A stretch of 25,364 bases of DNA from DATNNN01 sp035601815 (GCA_035601815.1 DATNNN010000049.1:1-25364); one strand, 5' to 3'. Positions 1-9,657 are shown, counted from the first letter of the stretch. Notes: generated by a model from the sequence alone, not told the origin. Translations and numbers: made by a program.

Positions 1-1
1 T

Positions 2-229
2 CCCCATTTCCACAACGAGCCCGGCGTCGGTTCCGTGCGCATCGGCGCCAGGGAATTCATGTGCGTCGGCGCCAAGCCCCCCTTCGACCATCCCCACGTC
101 TTCCTCGACATGGGCGACGCCACCGAGATCGTTTGCCCCTACTGCTCGACCCTCTTCGTGTACGACCCCTCGCTTCCCCCCGGCGCCGCCGACCCGGCGG
201 AATGCGCGCTGACCCCCGCCGACGCTTGA
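2..229 (+). CDS. CHCC-type zinc-finger protein, 5' truncated
   Basis: The reading frame is open from the window edge, so the true start lies outside; 75 residues are visible. They contain Cys21, His30 and His32 in a PPFDHPHVFLDMG stretch, then Cys45-Pro-Tyr-Cys48 followed by STLFVYD. This C-H-C-C arrangement is that of the small zf-CHCC family, related to the zinc-binding NDUFS6/13-kDa subunit of respiratory complex I and common in Alphaproteobacteria. The family binds one zinc ion; the role of the free-standing bacterial proteins is not settled. An internal ATG at 59 would remove part of the domain and is not a credible start. The downstream monooxygenase begins 11 bp after the stop, so the two are probably co-transcribed. 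The family call is firm; the function is not. Confidence 0.85.
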   Translation, partial: PHFHNEPGVGSVRIGAREFMCVGAKPPFDHPHVFLDMGDATEIVCPYCSTLFVYDPSLPPGAADPAECALTPADA

Positions 230-240
230 GCCGCTGATCC

Positions 241-1413
241 ATGGCCCGCACGCGCACGGTGGTCGTGGCGGGCGCCGGGATCGGCGGGCTCGCCGCAGCG
301 ATCGGCCTCGCCCGGGCACGCTTCCGGGCGCTGGTGCTGGAGCGCGCCGACGCATTGGAAGATATCGGCGCCGGCATCCAGCTCTCGCACAACGCCACCC
401 GCGCGCTCAGCCACATCGGCGTGCTCGATAGGCTTCGCCCGCGCGCGGTCGAGGCGCGGGCACTCGTGGTCGGCGACGGCGGCAGCGGCCGCGAGCTCGC
501 CCGCCTGTCGCTTGCCGGCATGGCTGAGCGCTACGGGACGCCGTACCTGCTCGCGCTGCGCGGCGATTTGCAGCGGGCACTGCTCTCAGTCGTCGACGAT
601 CTCGCCGACGTCGAGATCGAGCGCGGCGTCACCGTGACCGACGCCGCCACCCATACCCGCGCCATCACCGTCTCGTGCCAGCGCGCCGGACGCGCCAGCG
701 AAGAGATCGGCCAGGCGCTGATCGGCGCCGACGGCCTATGGTCGCGGATGCGCGAACGCCTGCACGGCGCGGAGGAGCCTCGCTTCGCGGGCCTGGTGGC
801 GCGGCGCGCGGTGATCCTGGCGAGCGCGCTTCCGGCGGCCTATGCGCTGCCCGACGTGCGCCTATGGCTCGGCGCGCACGGCCATGTCGTGCACTACCCG
901 GTCGCCGGCGGCGATCGCATCAACGTGGTGGCGATCTCGGCCGGAGACTGGCAAGGCCAGGGGTGGAACGCGGAAAGCGACACGCCGTTTCCCGGCCGCT
1001 GGACCGAGCCGGTAGCGCGGTTGCTGGCTGCGGCCAACGAATATCGAGGCTGGGCGCTCGCCGACCGGCCGCCGCTCCCCCGCTGGGGCGCGGAGCGCAC
1101 GACGCTCCTCGGCGACGCCGCGCACCCCATGCTGCCGTTCCTCGCGCAAGGGGCGGCGGCGGCGCTGGAGGACGCGGTGGTGCTGAGCCGCAGGCTCGCC
1201 GATGCCGACGACGTGCCCGCGGCGCTCCGCGCCTATGAAGAGGAACGCGCGCCGCGCACCGCGCGCCTGCAGCGAGCGGCGCGACGCACCGGCGCGCTCT
1301 ATCGCCTGCGCGGGCCGCTTGCGCTTGCCCGCAATGCCGCGTTCCGCCTCTTCGGCGCGCGCCGCCTTGCCGCACGCTACGACTGGATCTGGCGCTACGA
1401 CGGGCGCTCTTGA
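241..1413 (+). CDS. FAD-dependent aromatic-ring-type monooxygenase (UbiH/salicylate hydroxylase-like)
   Basis: A 390-residue class A flavoprotein monooxygenase of normal length. The N-terminal Rossmann dinucleotide-binding motif GAGIGG is at residues 11-16, with the ribose-binding Glu at 34 (LVLER). The DG motif is in IGADGLWS (161-168) and the second FAD motif is GDAAHPM at 291-297, followed by the usual GAAAALEDA helix. The family uses NAD(P)H and O2 to hydroxylate aromatic or quinone-like substrates in the cytoplasm or at the membrane face; nothing here identifies the substrate. It resembles the salicylate/3-hydroxybenzoate 6-hydroxylase branch more than true ubiquinone-biosynthesis hydroxylases. 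It follows the CHCC zinc-finger gene by 11 bp and converges with the next gene, leaving only 4 bp between the stops. The Shine-Dalgarno signal is weak, consistent with translation coupled to the upstream gene. Confidence 0.85.
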   Translation: MARTRTVVVAGAGIGGLAAAIGLARARFRALVLERADALEDIGAGIQLSHNATRALSHIGVLDRLRPRAVEARALVVGDGGSGRELARLSLAGMAERYGTPYLLALRGDLQRALLSVVDDLADVEIERGVTVTDAATHTRAITVSCQRAGRASEEIGQALIGADGLWSRMRERLHGAEEPRFAGLVARRAVILASALPAAYALPDVRLWLGAHGHVVHYPVAGGDRINVVAISAGDWQGQGWNAESDTPFPGRWTEPVARLLAAANEYRGWALADRPPLPRWGAERTTLLGDAAHPMLPFLAQGAAAALEDAVVLSRRLADADDVPAALRAYEEERAPRTARLQRAARRTGALYRLRGPLALARNAAFRLFGARRLAARYDWIWRYDGRS

Positions 1414-1417
1414 GCGG

Positions 1418-2746
1418 CTACTGGCGCGGCAACGGCTCGGCGCTGATCGCTTGCGGGGCCGCGCGGACGTCGCCCGCCGGCGTGACGCGACAGTTGGCCC
1501 CGAGGTTGAGGCTTGGCGCTAGCCGGCAGAGCTGTGGCGTAGATCCGGTGAGCGCTCCTTGCTGGCAGGCGCGGCACAAGCGGACGAACGCCGTCTGCAG
1601 CTGGAGCGAGTAGTCGAGGGCGACCGCGTTCGCCACCGTCGCGTCGAACAGCGACCCGCCTTTGACGTTCTTGAAGTAGGTGGTGACGTGCGCCTGCACC
1701 TGGGCGGGCGTCGGATTGTCGCCGATGGTGCCGACGGAGCCCTTGAGCGACGCCGGCCATTGCGACGTGGCGTGACAGGACAGGCAGCCGGAAATCTTGT
1801 TGTCCGCCGGCCCGTTGGCGCGGCCGTTGAAGCCCATGACGGCGCGGCCGGGCCGTGCGTAGAGCAGCCCGGCGAGATCGGGGTTGATCCGGCTCTCGCG
1901 CAAGTTGGTGTCGAACACGCCCGGATCGTTGCCGTAGGAGAGCCCGACCGGAACGAGGTTGTCAAACAGCCCGTCGCCTTGCGGCGGCCCCCTCCACACA
2001 TAGGTGCCGAACACCCAGCCGGTGTCGGTCGCCCGCTTGTCGCGCACGGCGATGTCGACCTGCAGCAATCGCAGCGGACGCATGACGCGTCCGCTCGGCG
2101 GCTGGCTTCCGTCGGCGCCGGCAGGATCGATCAGCGCGTTGATCGTCGGCGCGCCAGCGAGATAGGGCGCCACCGACTGATCGAGATCCGTGAAGAGAAG
2201 CTTGAACGACGCGGTGCGCTCCGCGAACACTTGGCCCTTGGTGAACTTGGGATTGCAGGGATTCTTGAACACTGTGCGCAGTCGCTGCGCGCCCTTGGCG
2301 TTGTAGAAGCCGACCGCCCAGATCTGGCCGCCGTTGGGCGCCCCTTGCGCCAGGTCGCCGGCGCGCGGCGTGCGCTCCTTGGTCAGGCCATGGGTCGGCT
2401 CACGGCCGGCGTTGGTGTAATCCATCCACGGCGCGATCCACCACCGCTGGCCCGGCGCCATGGACGCCTTGCCGTTTTCAATCTTGAGGCCGGCGCTCTT
2501 CACGGTGGCAAGCACGGCCGCGAGGTACTCGCGCCACTTGTCCTTGAAGTCGATGGTGGCCCACATCGCGGGATCGGAGCCCGCGGTCGCCGGGAAATCG
2601 GTGCGCCACGGTAGGTTCACCTGGCCGCTCGCGTCCTTGGCGGTGCTGCCGGTGAAATTCGCGCAAGTCGCACCCTGCGCCGCCGCCGGTCCGGCGAGCA
2701 CGCACGCCACCGCCACGCTTGCCCACGAAATCCTGTGCCGAGCCAT
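1418..2746 (-). CDS. Secreted cytochrome c-like protein with one heme-attachment motif
   Basis: A 442-residue protein with an N-terminal signal peptide (hydrophobic SVAVACVLAGPAAAQG after a short basic start), so it is probably periplasmic. A canonical heme c site CLSCH lies at residues 321-325, directly after the motif NKISG. A second Cys-pair, C391-R-A-C394, is followed by Gln instead of His, so it should not attach heme in the normal way; further cysteines flank it. The long N-terminal part (about 30-315) has no family I recognise by name; proteins of this layout are usually annotated as hypothetical or cytochrome c proteins. The ATG at 2746 is preferred over the GTG one codon earlier because GGAGGGG lies just upstream. 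It is convergent with the FAD monooxygenase and 100 bp from csoR. Exact redox role unknown. Confidence 0.75.
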   Translation of the reverse strand: MARHRISWASVAVACVLAGPAAAQGATCANFTGSTAKDASGQVNLPWRTDFPATAGSDPAMWATIDFKDKWREYLAAVLATVKSAGLKIENGKASMAPGQRWWIAPWMDYTNAGREPTHGLTKERTPRAGDLAQGAPNGGQIWAVGFYNAKGAQRLRTVFKNPCNPKFTKGQVFAERTASFKLLFTDLDQSVAPYLAGAPTINALIDPAGADGSQPPSGRVMRPLRLLQVDIAVRDKRATDTGWVFGTYVWRGPPQGDGLFDNLVPVGLSYGNDPGVFDTNLRESRINPDLAGLLYARPGRAVMGFNGRANGPADNKISGCLSCHATSQWPASLKGSVGTIGDNPTPAQVQAHVTTYFKNVKGGSLFDATVANAVALDYSLQLQTAFVRLCRACQQGALTGSTPQLCRLAPSLNLGANCRVTPAGDVRAAPQAISAEPLPRQ

Positions 2747-2850
2747 CACCGCCCCTCCGTTCGCCTGGAGCCTAGCGCAACGCGCCCCGCCGGGCGCCAG
2801 CGCCCGCCGCTACCATAGGATGCGACTTTGGAAGATGCTACCGGCTGCGG

Positions 2851-3126
2851 CTAGCGTTCGGCGCGGCCGAGCACGTCCATGAGTTCGGCGATCTTCTTGC
2901 GCTGGTCGCCCTTGTTGCCGCTGTTGATGGCGTGATCGACGCAGTGCGCCACGTGATCGCGCAGCACTTCTTCCTCGACCCGGCGCAGCGCGCCCCGCAC
3001 GGCGGCAAGCTGGGTCACCACGTCGATGCAATAGCGGTCGTCTTCCACCATGCCGGCGAGCCCGCGCACCTGGCCTTCGATGCGGCCGAGGCGCTTGAGG
3101 CAGGCGGACTTTGCGTGCGCGCGCAT
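2851..3126 (-). CDS. csoR: CsoR-type copper-sensing transcriptional repressor
   Basis: A 91-residue all-helical regulator of the CsoR/RcnR/FrmR family, full length for the family. It carries the RLGRIEGQVRG DNA-contacting stretch (12-22) and the copper-ligand triad Cys33, His58, Cys62. The 25- and 4-residue spacings match Cys36/His61/Cys65 of the characterised mycobacterial CsoR. This Cys-His-Cys set fits Cu(I) sensing rather than nickel (RcnR) or formaldehyde (FrmR). By family precedent the apo-repressor binds a C-tract palindrome and is released by Cu(I). It is divergent from a copper P-type ATPase, with 47 bp between the starts containing exactly such a palindrome (3136-3154), so it probably represses both genes. 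There is no strong Shine-Dalgarno upstream of the start, so the transcript may have a very short leader. Confidence 0.93.
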   Translation of the reverse strand: MRAHAKSACLKRLGRIEGQVRGLAGMVEDDRYCIDVVTQLAAVRGALRRVEEEVLRDHVAHCVDHAINSGNKGDQRKKIAELMDVLGRAER

Positions 3127-3135
3127 GCCGCGCTA

Positions 3136-3154
3136 TATACCCCCATGGGGTATA
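3136..3154. promoter_or_regulatory. CsoR operator palindrome between csoR and copA
   Basis: TATACCCC (3136-3143) and GGGGTATA (3147-3154) form a perfect 8-bp inverted repeat around a CAT centre; outer cgcgcta/tagcgcg arms extend the symmetry with a small offset. The A/T-flanked C-tract/G-tract is the known CsoR binding pattern. It lies 9 bp from the csoR start and 19 bp from the ATPase start, so one bound tetramer could block both promoters. Confidence 0.85.
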
Positions 3155-3173
3155 GCGCGCAAACGGAGCAGCG

Positions 3174-5357
<2,184 letters not shown>

Positions 5358-5422
5358 GGAACCGGCCTTCCACAAAGGCTGAGACGCTTGCCTGCGCCGG
5401 CGGCGCGGGGGAAACTTTCGCC

Positions 5423-6547
5423 ATGCGCTTATCCCGCCGTCGCATGCTGCTCGCGCCGCTTGCCCTCGGCGGCCCGCTCCTCTTCCCGCGCGCGCTCTCG
5501 GCAAAGCCGTTGTGGCCGGGCGCGCGCTATTCGGAGGAGTGGCGCACCCGCGCCATGCAGCGCGGCCTGCGCTTCATCTATGCCACGGCCGTGAAGCCGA
5601 AACATTTCGCCGAATACGGCGACGATTATCTGTGGTGCTTCTACACGATCTCCAACACCGCCGCCGACCCCGCGCTCAAGCGCACGGCGCGTACCATGGG
5701 CGAGGAGCGCGCCAGGGCATGGCGCCGGCTGCACCCGCGCGTGCCAGCGGGCGCCGACGCCAACGATATCTCCTCGCTCGTTTTCGGCAGCCAGGCGGCG
5801 GACCAGCTCGGGCTCCGCGACGGGCGCATGGAGGATGCGCTGCGACGCGCTGCCGCCCGCTTTCGCGCCGCCGACTATCTCTCGTTCGATCCCATCCGCG
5901 AGCTGCCGCCCGCCGATGTGCCGGACACGTGCGCACGCTGCGACAGCGACAATCCGCGCGGCACGCGCCGCTGCCGCACCTGCGGCAACAAGCTCGACAT
6001 GACGGACCCTTATGAAGTGCTGTGCGACGCGCTCATCGCCACCTACACCGGAGACCGCTACGGCGTGCGCCTCGGCGCAGGCTACCCGGAGGTGACGGCG
6101 CTGTTGCCGAAGATGCGGCCCTATCGCGGCTATGACGGCGGCCGCAACCCGCGCTTCGTGGCGACGGCCTACGCCATCACGCACATCATCTACACCATGA
6201 ACGACTACGGCACCTGGCGGCTCAAGCCCCAATGGCTGCCGGCCGAGCACGCGTTCCTCATAGAAAATCTCGCCGCCAGCATCAAGATCAACGACCCGGA
6301 GACCACCGGCGAATTCCTCGACACGCTGAAGGCCTTCGGCGCCGGCGAGGACGACCCCTTGATCCGCGCCGGCGTCGAGTTCGTGCTGTCCAGGCAGAAC
6401 AAGGACGGCAGCTGGGGCGACGTCACCGACAAGGACATCTACCAGCGCTACCATCCCACGTGGACTGCGGTGGATGGGCTCCGCGATTACGCGTTCCAGG
6501 GCGAGCGCGCGAGTTTTCCTGACGCATTGAAACAGGCGCAGGGCTGA
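5423..6547 (+). CDS. Tat-exported protein with zinc ribbon and terpene-cyclase-like repeat, function unknown
   Basis: 374 residues. The start has a twin-arginine-like signal (MRLSRRRMLLAPLALGG) ending near ALSA, so export in a folded state is likely. A four-cysteine zinc ribbon, CARC(170-173)-X10-CRTC(184-187), lies in the middle. The C-terminal half is helical and ends with QNKDGSWGD (325-333) and YHPTWTAVDGLRDY (343-356), which resembles the QW-type repeat of squalene/oxidosqualene cyclases and prenyltransferase alpha/alpha toroids. I do not see the cyclase DXDD acid motif, so catalysis of the classical reaction is doubtful. An earlier stretch (FVATAYAITHIIYTMNDYG) may be another toroid helix pair. 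It starts 65 bp after the copper ATPase on the same strand and might share its transcript, although no copper-type motif is present. I do not recognise a named family; the domain readings are inference from motifs. Confidence 0.7.
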   Translation: MRLSRRRMLLAPLALGGPLLFPRALSAKPLWPGARYSEEWRTRAMQRGLRFIYATAVKPKHFAEYGDDYLWCFYTISNTAADPALKRTARTMGEERARAWRRLHPRVPAGADANDISSLVFGSQAADQLGLRDGRMEDALRRAAARFRAADYLSFDPIRELPPADVPDTCARCDSDNPRGTRRCRTCGNKLDMTDPYEVLCDALIATYTGDRYGVRLGAGYPEVTALLPKMRPYRGYDGGRNPRFVATAYAITHIIYTMNDYGTWRLKPQWLPAEHAFLIENLAASIKINDPETTGEFLDTLKAFGAGEDDPLIRAGVEFVLSRQNKDGSWGDVTDKDIYQRYHPTWTAVDGLRDYAFQGERASFPDALKQAQG

Positions 6548-6557
6548 CGGAAGTCGT

Positions 6558-6764
6558 TTACGCGAGCTCGATGTCCTCGCTCACCTCATGCCTGAGGCCG
6601 AGCTTGTCGATGGTCAGCACCATTTTGGCCGCAAGCTTCTCGTTGCCCTTGATCTTGCCGCTCTGCACGGCGTCGCGCACCGCCTGCTCGATCTCCCGCT
6701 GGGAGGTGACGCCCACCTGCTTCAGGAACTTGCGCACGCTGGTGTTGAGCACGTCCTCGTTCAT
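6558..6764 (-). CDS. DUF6494 family small protein
   Basis: A 68-residue cytoplasmic protein beginning MNEDVLNTSVRKFLKQVGVTSQREIE, which I recognise as DUF6494, a short family of unknown function widespread in Alphaproteobacteria. It looks fully helical, with a possible helix-turn-helix-like N-terminal half (FLKQVGVTSQREIEQAVRDAV) and an amphipathic acidic tail. It has full family length and no membrane segment. GGGAG sits 6 bases upstream of the ATG. It converges with the Tat-exported protein, with 10 bp between the stops, and lies 63 bp downstream of the alpha/beta-barrel gene on the same strand, so it may be read with that operon. No function can be assigned. Confidence 0.8.
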   Translation of the reverse strand: MNEDVLNTSVRKFLKQVGVTSQREIEQAVRDAVQSGKIKGNEKLAAKMVLTIDKLGLRHEVSEDIELA

Positions 6765-6827
6765 CGCATTCTCCCGGTTGCTGCGGCGACCATAGGGCCG
6801 CCGCGCCTACCCGGCAAACCCCGGCGG

Positions 6828-7139
6828 TCACACCCGGTATTGGGTCTCGGCGATGATCTCGATCGGCAAGACCTCCACTTCGCCGCCCGATACCTGCTTC
6901 GTCTTTTCCGTATAGCCCCGGAATACTGCGTTCCCTTGAAGCGCCTTGAGGGCCGCATCGTCGGCGGGCGCGGCCCAGTGATAGTAATCGGCGCCTTCCT
7001 TCGTCTTCATGCAGCGGTACGAAATTTTTCCCTTCAGCGCCGGATCGCTATCCAGCGCCGCGATGAAGCGCGCGATCTCCTGGTGCCATTCTTCCTTCGA
7101 TCCGCTCTTGAGGCGATATTTGATGAGAAAGTGTTTCAT
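6828..7139 (-). CDS. Small dimeric alpha/beta-barrel protein (putative quinol monooxygenase-like)
   Basis: A 103-residue soluble protein starting MKHFLIKYRLKSGSKEEWHQEIARFIAALDSD and ending in VEVLPIEIIAETQYRV. The beta-alpha-beta pattern, a helix rich in charged residues, and the YYHWAAPADDAALKAL segment resemble ferredoxin-like ABM/EthD-type dimeric barrels, which include YgiN-type quinol monooxygenases. The family match is by architecture, so the enzymatic assignment is tentative. It starts 20 bp after the NmrA-like reductase on the same strand, with GAGGG upstream of the ATG, so the two form an operon divergent from an HxlR regulator. That context (reductase, small monooxygenase-like protein and Cys-containing HxlR sensor) suggests handling of quinones or other electrophiles. 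Confidence 0.65.
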   Translation of the reverse strand: MKHFLIKYRLKSGSKEEWHQEIARFIAALDSDPALKGKISYRCMKTKEGADYYHWAAPADDAALKALQGNAVFRGYTEKTKQVSGGEVEVLPIEIIAETQYRV

Positions 7140-7159
7140 GTTCTTTTCCCTCTTGGTCG

Positions 7160-8041
7160 TCAGACCTTCTGCGCCGGCTGCTCGCCGCGGAAGACTGCGG
7201 CATGGCGCGCGGCAAATTCGCGGAAGGGCGTCGGCCGGCGCTTGAAAACCGTCTCGGTGACGCGCGAAACGTTAGCCTCCTTGCCTTTCCGCCGCTCGGC
7301 AAAAAGCTCGGCAAGAGCGTCAGCCAGATACGGCGGCATTCCGGCGGCGAGCTGCGCTTTCTTGGCGTCCTCGGGGGCGACGTTCACGTACTTTATTGTC
7401 TTTCCGGTGGCGGCGGAAAGCTTCTCCGCCACCTCCGCCATAGTGAGCGCCTCGGGGCCGGTGAGCGGATAGATTTTCCCCTCGTGGCCGGAGCCGGTCA
7501 GCACGTCGGCGGCGATCTCGGCGATGTCGCCGACGTCGATCGACGCGATCTTGGCATTCTCCATGGGCAGGAACAACGCACCCTTGGAGACGATCAACGG
7601 TACCTGCCGGAAGTACGCCGGCATGAACTCGCCGGCGCGCAGATGCGTGAATGCCATCCCCGACGCTTCGAGCCTCCGCTCGATCTCGCCGTGCATGCGC
7701 GCGAAGCGAAAGGGGGAATCCAGCTCCGGCATGATTCCGGAAAGCTTGACCACGTGCCTGACGCCGGCCTTGGCGGCGGCCGCGATGAAGTTCGATTGCA
7801 CGTCGAGCATCGCGGGATCCGACGACGAGATGAGCATGGCCCGGTCCACGCCGCGCAAGGCGCCGGCGAGCGTCTCGGGCTGCGCCATATCGCCTTCCAC
7901 GATCTCGACGTTCGGCAAGGCGGCGAGCGCCGCCGCCTTGGCGGGGTTGCGCACGAGCGCGCGCACCGGCACGCCTCTCTCCGACAGGCGGCGCACCAGC
8001 TCCCGCCCGTTCAGTCCGGTAGCTCCCGTGACGAGGATCAT
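7160..8041 (-). CDS. NmrA/QorB-like NAD(P)H-binding oxidoreductase (atypical SDR)
   Basis: A 293-residue atypical short-chain dehydrogenase. The N-terminal MILVTGATGLNGREL gives the GxxGxxG nucleotide-binding motif (G6, G9, G12), and LVRNP after the second strand fits NADP-type recognition. EGDMAQPETL, ISSSDP and VKLSGIM follow at the expected spacing; the classical YxxxK is absent, as is usual for NmrA/QorB-like proteins. Members include NADPH:quinone reductases and redox-sensing regulators. I chose the ATG at 8041 rather than an ATG nine codons upstream because GAGGGA lies 6 bases before it and the Rossmann strand begins at once. It is first in an operon with the alpha/beta-barrel gene and divergent from an HxlR regulator, a frequent pairing that implies control by that regulator. 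Confidence 0.85.
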   Translation of the reverse strand: MILVTGATGLNGRELVRRLSERGVPVRALVRNPAKAAALAALPNVEIVEGDMAQPETLAGALRGVDRAMLISSSDPAMLDVQSNFIAAAAKAGVRHVVKLSGIMPELDSPFRFARMHGEIERRLEASGMAFTHLRAGEFMPAYFRQVPLIVSKGALFLPMENAKIASIDVGDIAEIAADVLTGSGHEGKIYPLTGPEALTMAEVAEKLSAATGKTIKYVNVAPEDAKKAQLAAGMPPYLADALAELFAERRKGKEANVSRVTETVFKRRPTPFREFAARHAAVFRGEQPAQKV

Positions 8042-8098
8042 GTTTGGTCCCTCGCGGCAATACGGCACTCACCTAGTCATGACACGAGCAATCAAGCA

Positions 8099-8119
8099 AG
8101 TATGGACAAAAATGATACT
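8099..8119. promoter_or_regulatory. Candidate HxlR operator in the divergent intergenic region
   Basis: AGTAT (8099-8103) and ATACT (8115-8119) form an inverted repeat with an 11-bp AT-rich spacer. A direct repeat TATGGAC (8101-8107, 8119-8125) overlaps it. It is the only clear symmetry in the 149 bp between the reductase and the HxlR gene, and the region is much more AT-rich than its surroundings, as expected for a shared promoter. Known HxlR-family sites contain similar TACT/AGTA-type half-sites. Assignment is inferred from position and symmetry. Confidence 0.5.
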
Positions 8120-8190
8120 ATGGACTTTTTTGCCTATTCGAGGTACGCCGATCCTCGCAACTGCATTCGTCAGCGCGCGGAGCCAAGGAA

Positions 8191-8592
8191 ATGCCCAGGA
8201 AGAAGCCGATGCGAAGCTGCCCGGTCATGGCATTTCAGAAAATGATCAGCGGCAAGTACAAGATCCGCATCCTATGGGATCTCAAGAATGGCGCGTTGCG
8301 CTATGGCGAGATCAAGAACGGCCTCCTGCGCGGCGCCGACGGCACGCCTGAAATCGCTCCGCGCGTGCTCAGCCGCGAATTGAAGGCGCTCGCCCAGTCG
8401 GGCCTCATCGACCGCAAGGATTACGGCGTCGTCCCGCCCAAGGTGGAGTATCGCCTCACGCGCACGGGCCAGAGCTTCATTCCGGTCATTGCCGTCATTC
8501 GCCGCTGGGGCGAGCGCCATCTGGGCGGCAAAGCGCGGCCACTCGGCCGCCTCACGGCGGCCGAGAGCCATTCGTCGATGCACGCGGGTTGA
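8191..8592 (+). CDS. HxlR-family winged-helix transcriptional regulator
   Basis: A 133-residue MarR-like winged-helix protein of the HxlR/YodB family. It has the diagnostic N-terminal CPV (Cys10), followed by SGKYKIRILWDLKNGALRYGEIKNGL, the helix and recognition segment RVLSRELKALAQSGLIDRKDYG, and the wing VEYRLTRTGQSF. In characterised relatives (YodB, HypR) the equivalent N-terminal cysteine senses quinones, diamide or hypochlorite. A second in-frame ATG at 8209 has a better-spaced AGGA and would leave the cysteine at position 4; the start is therefore uncertain by six codons. The gene is divergent from an NmrA-like reductase and probably represses it. The charged, low-complexity tail after residue 110 is not conserved in the family. 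Confidence 0.9.
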   Translation: MPRKKPMRSCPVMAFQKMISGKYKIRILWDLKNGALRYGEIKNGLLRGADGTPEIAPRVLSRELKALAQSGLIDRKDYGVVPPKVEYRLTRTGQSFIPVIAVIRRWGERHLGGKARPLGRLTAAESHSSMHAG

Positions 8593-8628
8593 GCGCCGCC
8601 GCCTGCGCACAGACGACGGCGCGATCCC

Positions 8629-9657
8629 TCAGCGCGCGAGAAAATTGCGGTGTACCCAGGCGCCGCCCGGCCGCGCCGACTCGGAGTAGAGCGCGTCCGG
8701 CGCCTCGCGCGTCTCGAGCCGCACCCGGCCGTCGATGTTGCGCACGCTCGCCTTGCCGCCTTGCGCCGCGTCGAGGAAGGCGAGCACCGTTTCCTTGGCC
8801 GGCGGCGTTCCCGGCAAACCGTCCTTCTCGCCGATCGCCTCGGTGGCGCTCGCCATGAGCAGCTTCTGCCACATCTTGCGAAACAGGCCGTTCGACGGAT
8901 AGACGTCGGCCGAGTTGACCTTGCCGTTCACCGCGAACGCGAAGCCCACGATGTCGCCGTCCTTCTCGCCGGCTGCGGCGAGTGCCTTGACGTAGGCGGC
9001 CCGCGCCTCGGCAAGCTTCTCGTTCTCCAGGCTGAGCTGAAGGCTGGTGCGCGATTGCGGCGCCGCCACCGGCGCACCGAGATTGGCGGAAAGCCGGCTT
9101 TGCGTCTCCGCCACGCTCCGCCACACCTCGCCCTGGCGCACGGCAACGCTGTCGAGCCGCGGATCAGGCGTGGGCGACGCCACGCGCATGGCGATCTTCG
9201 CCTTGCGCGAGGGCACCGCCGAGGGCGAGCTCGAGAACTGCTGCGCGCTCTCCCCGCCGCGCGCGGTCCAGCGCCCCTGCTCCACGCAGAAGGAGCCGAT
9301 AGGCACGCGGCCGGAGCGCGGCGGCAGCACCAGGCTCGAGGTGATCACGCGGTCCTGCTTGCCGCCCTTCACGATGTCGCCGGTCTGCACGAACACTTCC
9401 TCGGCCGCGAGATTCTCGATCTCAAGCTCGTTGACGTTGCTCGTCTCGTGCACGCGCACCGCGCCCTTCTGCAACGCTTCCTCGAGCGTGAGCGGCACTG
9501 GCCCGTCCCCTGCTTTGCCGTGGACGAAGTAGACCGCAAGATTCTCGTGCACGAACGGCCCGCTAACGCGATAGCCCTCGGGCGCGCTGGCCCGGCCGGC
9601 AAAGCCGAACGCCAGCACCGCGGCGGACGCCGCGAGCGATAGCCATAGATGGCGCAT
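8629..9657 (-). CDS. Exported ARPP-1-like domain protein, function unknown
   Basis: 342 residues with a signal peptide (MRHLWLSLAASAAVLAFGFAGRASA), so periplasmic or secreted. The body resembles the ARPP-1 domain family: NLAVYFVHG, then an EVFVQTGDIVKGGKQDRVI core, then SSLVLPPRSG and IGSFCVEQGRW, with a single conserved-looking Cys in the last motif. Later segments (SRKAKIAMRVAS; VWRSVAETQSRLSANLGAP) are helical. The family is of unknown function and is usually described by its genomic association, not by activity. The ATG at 9657 has GGGGA upstream. It is transcribed alone or after the phosphate transporter (163 bp away, with a large inverted repeat between them). The family call is from recognition of the core motifs and is moderately sure. 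Confidence 0.7.
   Translation of the reverse strand: MRHLWLSLAASAAVLAFGFAGRASAPEGYRVSGPFVHENLAVYFVHGKAGDGPVPLTLEEALQKGAVRVHETSNVNELEIENLAAEEVFVQTGDIVKGGKQDRVITSSLVLPPRSGRVPIGSFCVEQGRWTARGGESAQQFSSSPSAVPSRKAKIAMRVASPTPDPRLDSVAVRQGEVWRSVAETQSRLSANLGAPVAAPQSRTSLQLSLENEKLAEARAAYVKALAAAGEKDGDIVGFAFAVNGKVNSADVYPSNGLFRKMWQKLLMASATEAIGEKDGLPGTPPAKETVLAFLDAAQGGKASVRNIDGRVRLETREAPDALYSESARPGGAWVHRNFLAR

Noticed and set aside
1559..2614. 351-codon plus-strand frame opposite the cytochrome-like gene
   Set aside because: The minus-strand product has a signal peptide, a heme motif and a Shine-Dalgarno; this one has none and has antisense-type composition.
5364..5378. GCCTT-CCACA-AAGGC hairpin as copA terminator
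   Set aside because: The stem is only 5 bp with no U-tract, and the next gene begins 45 bp later on the same strand.
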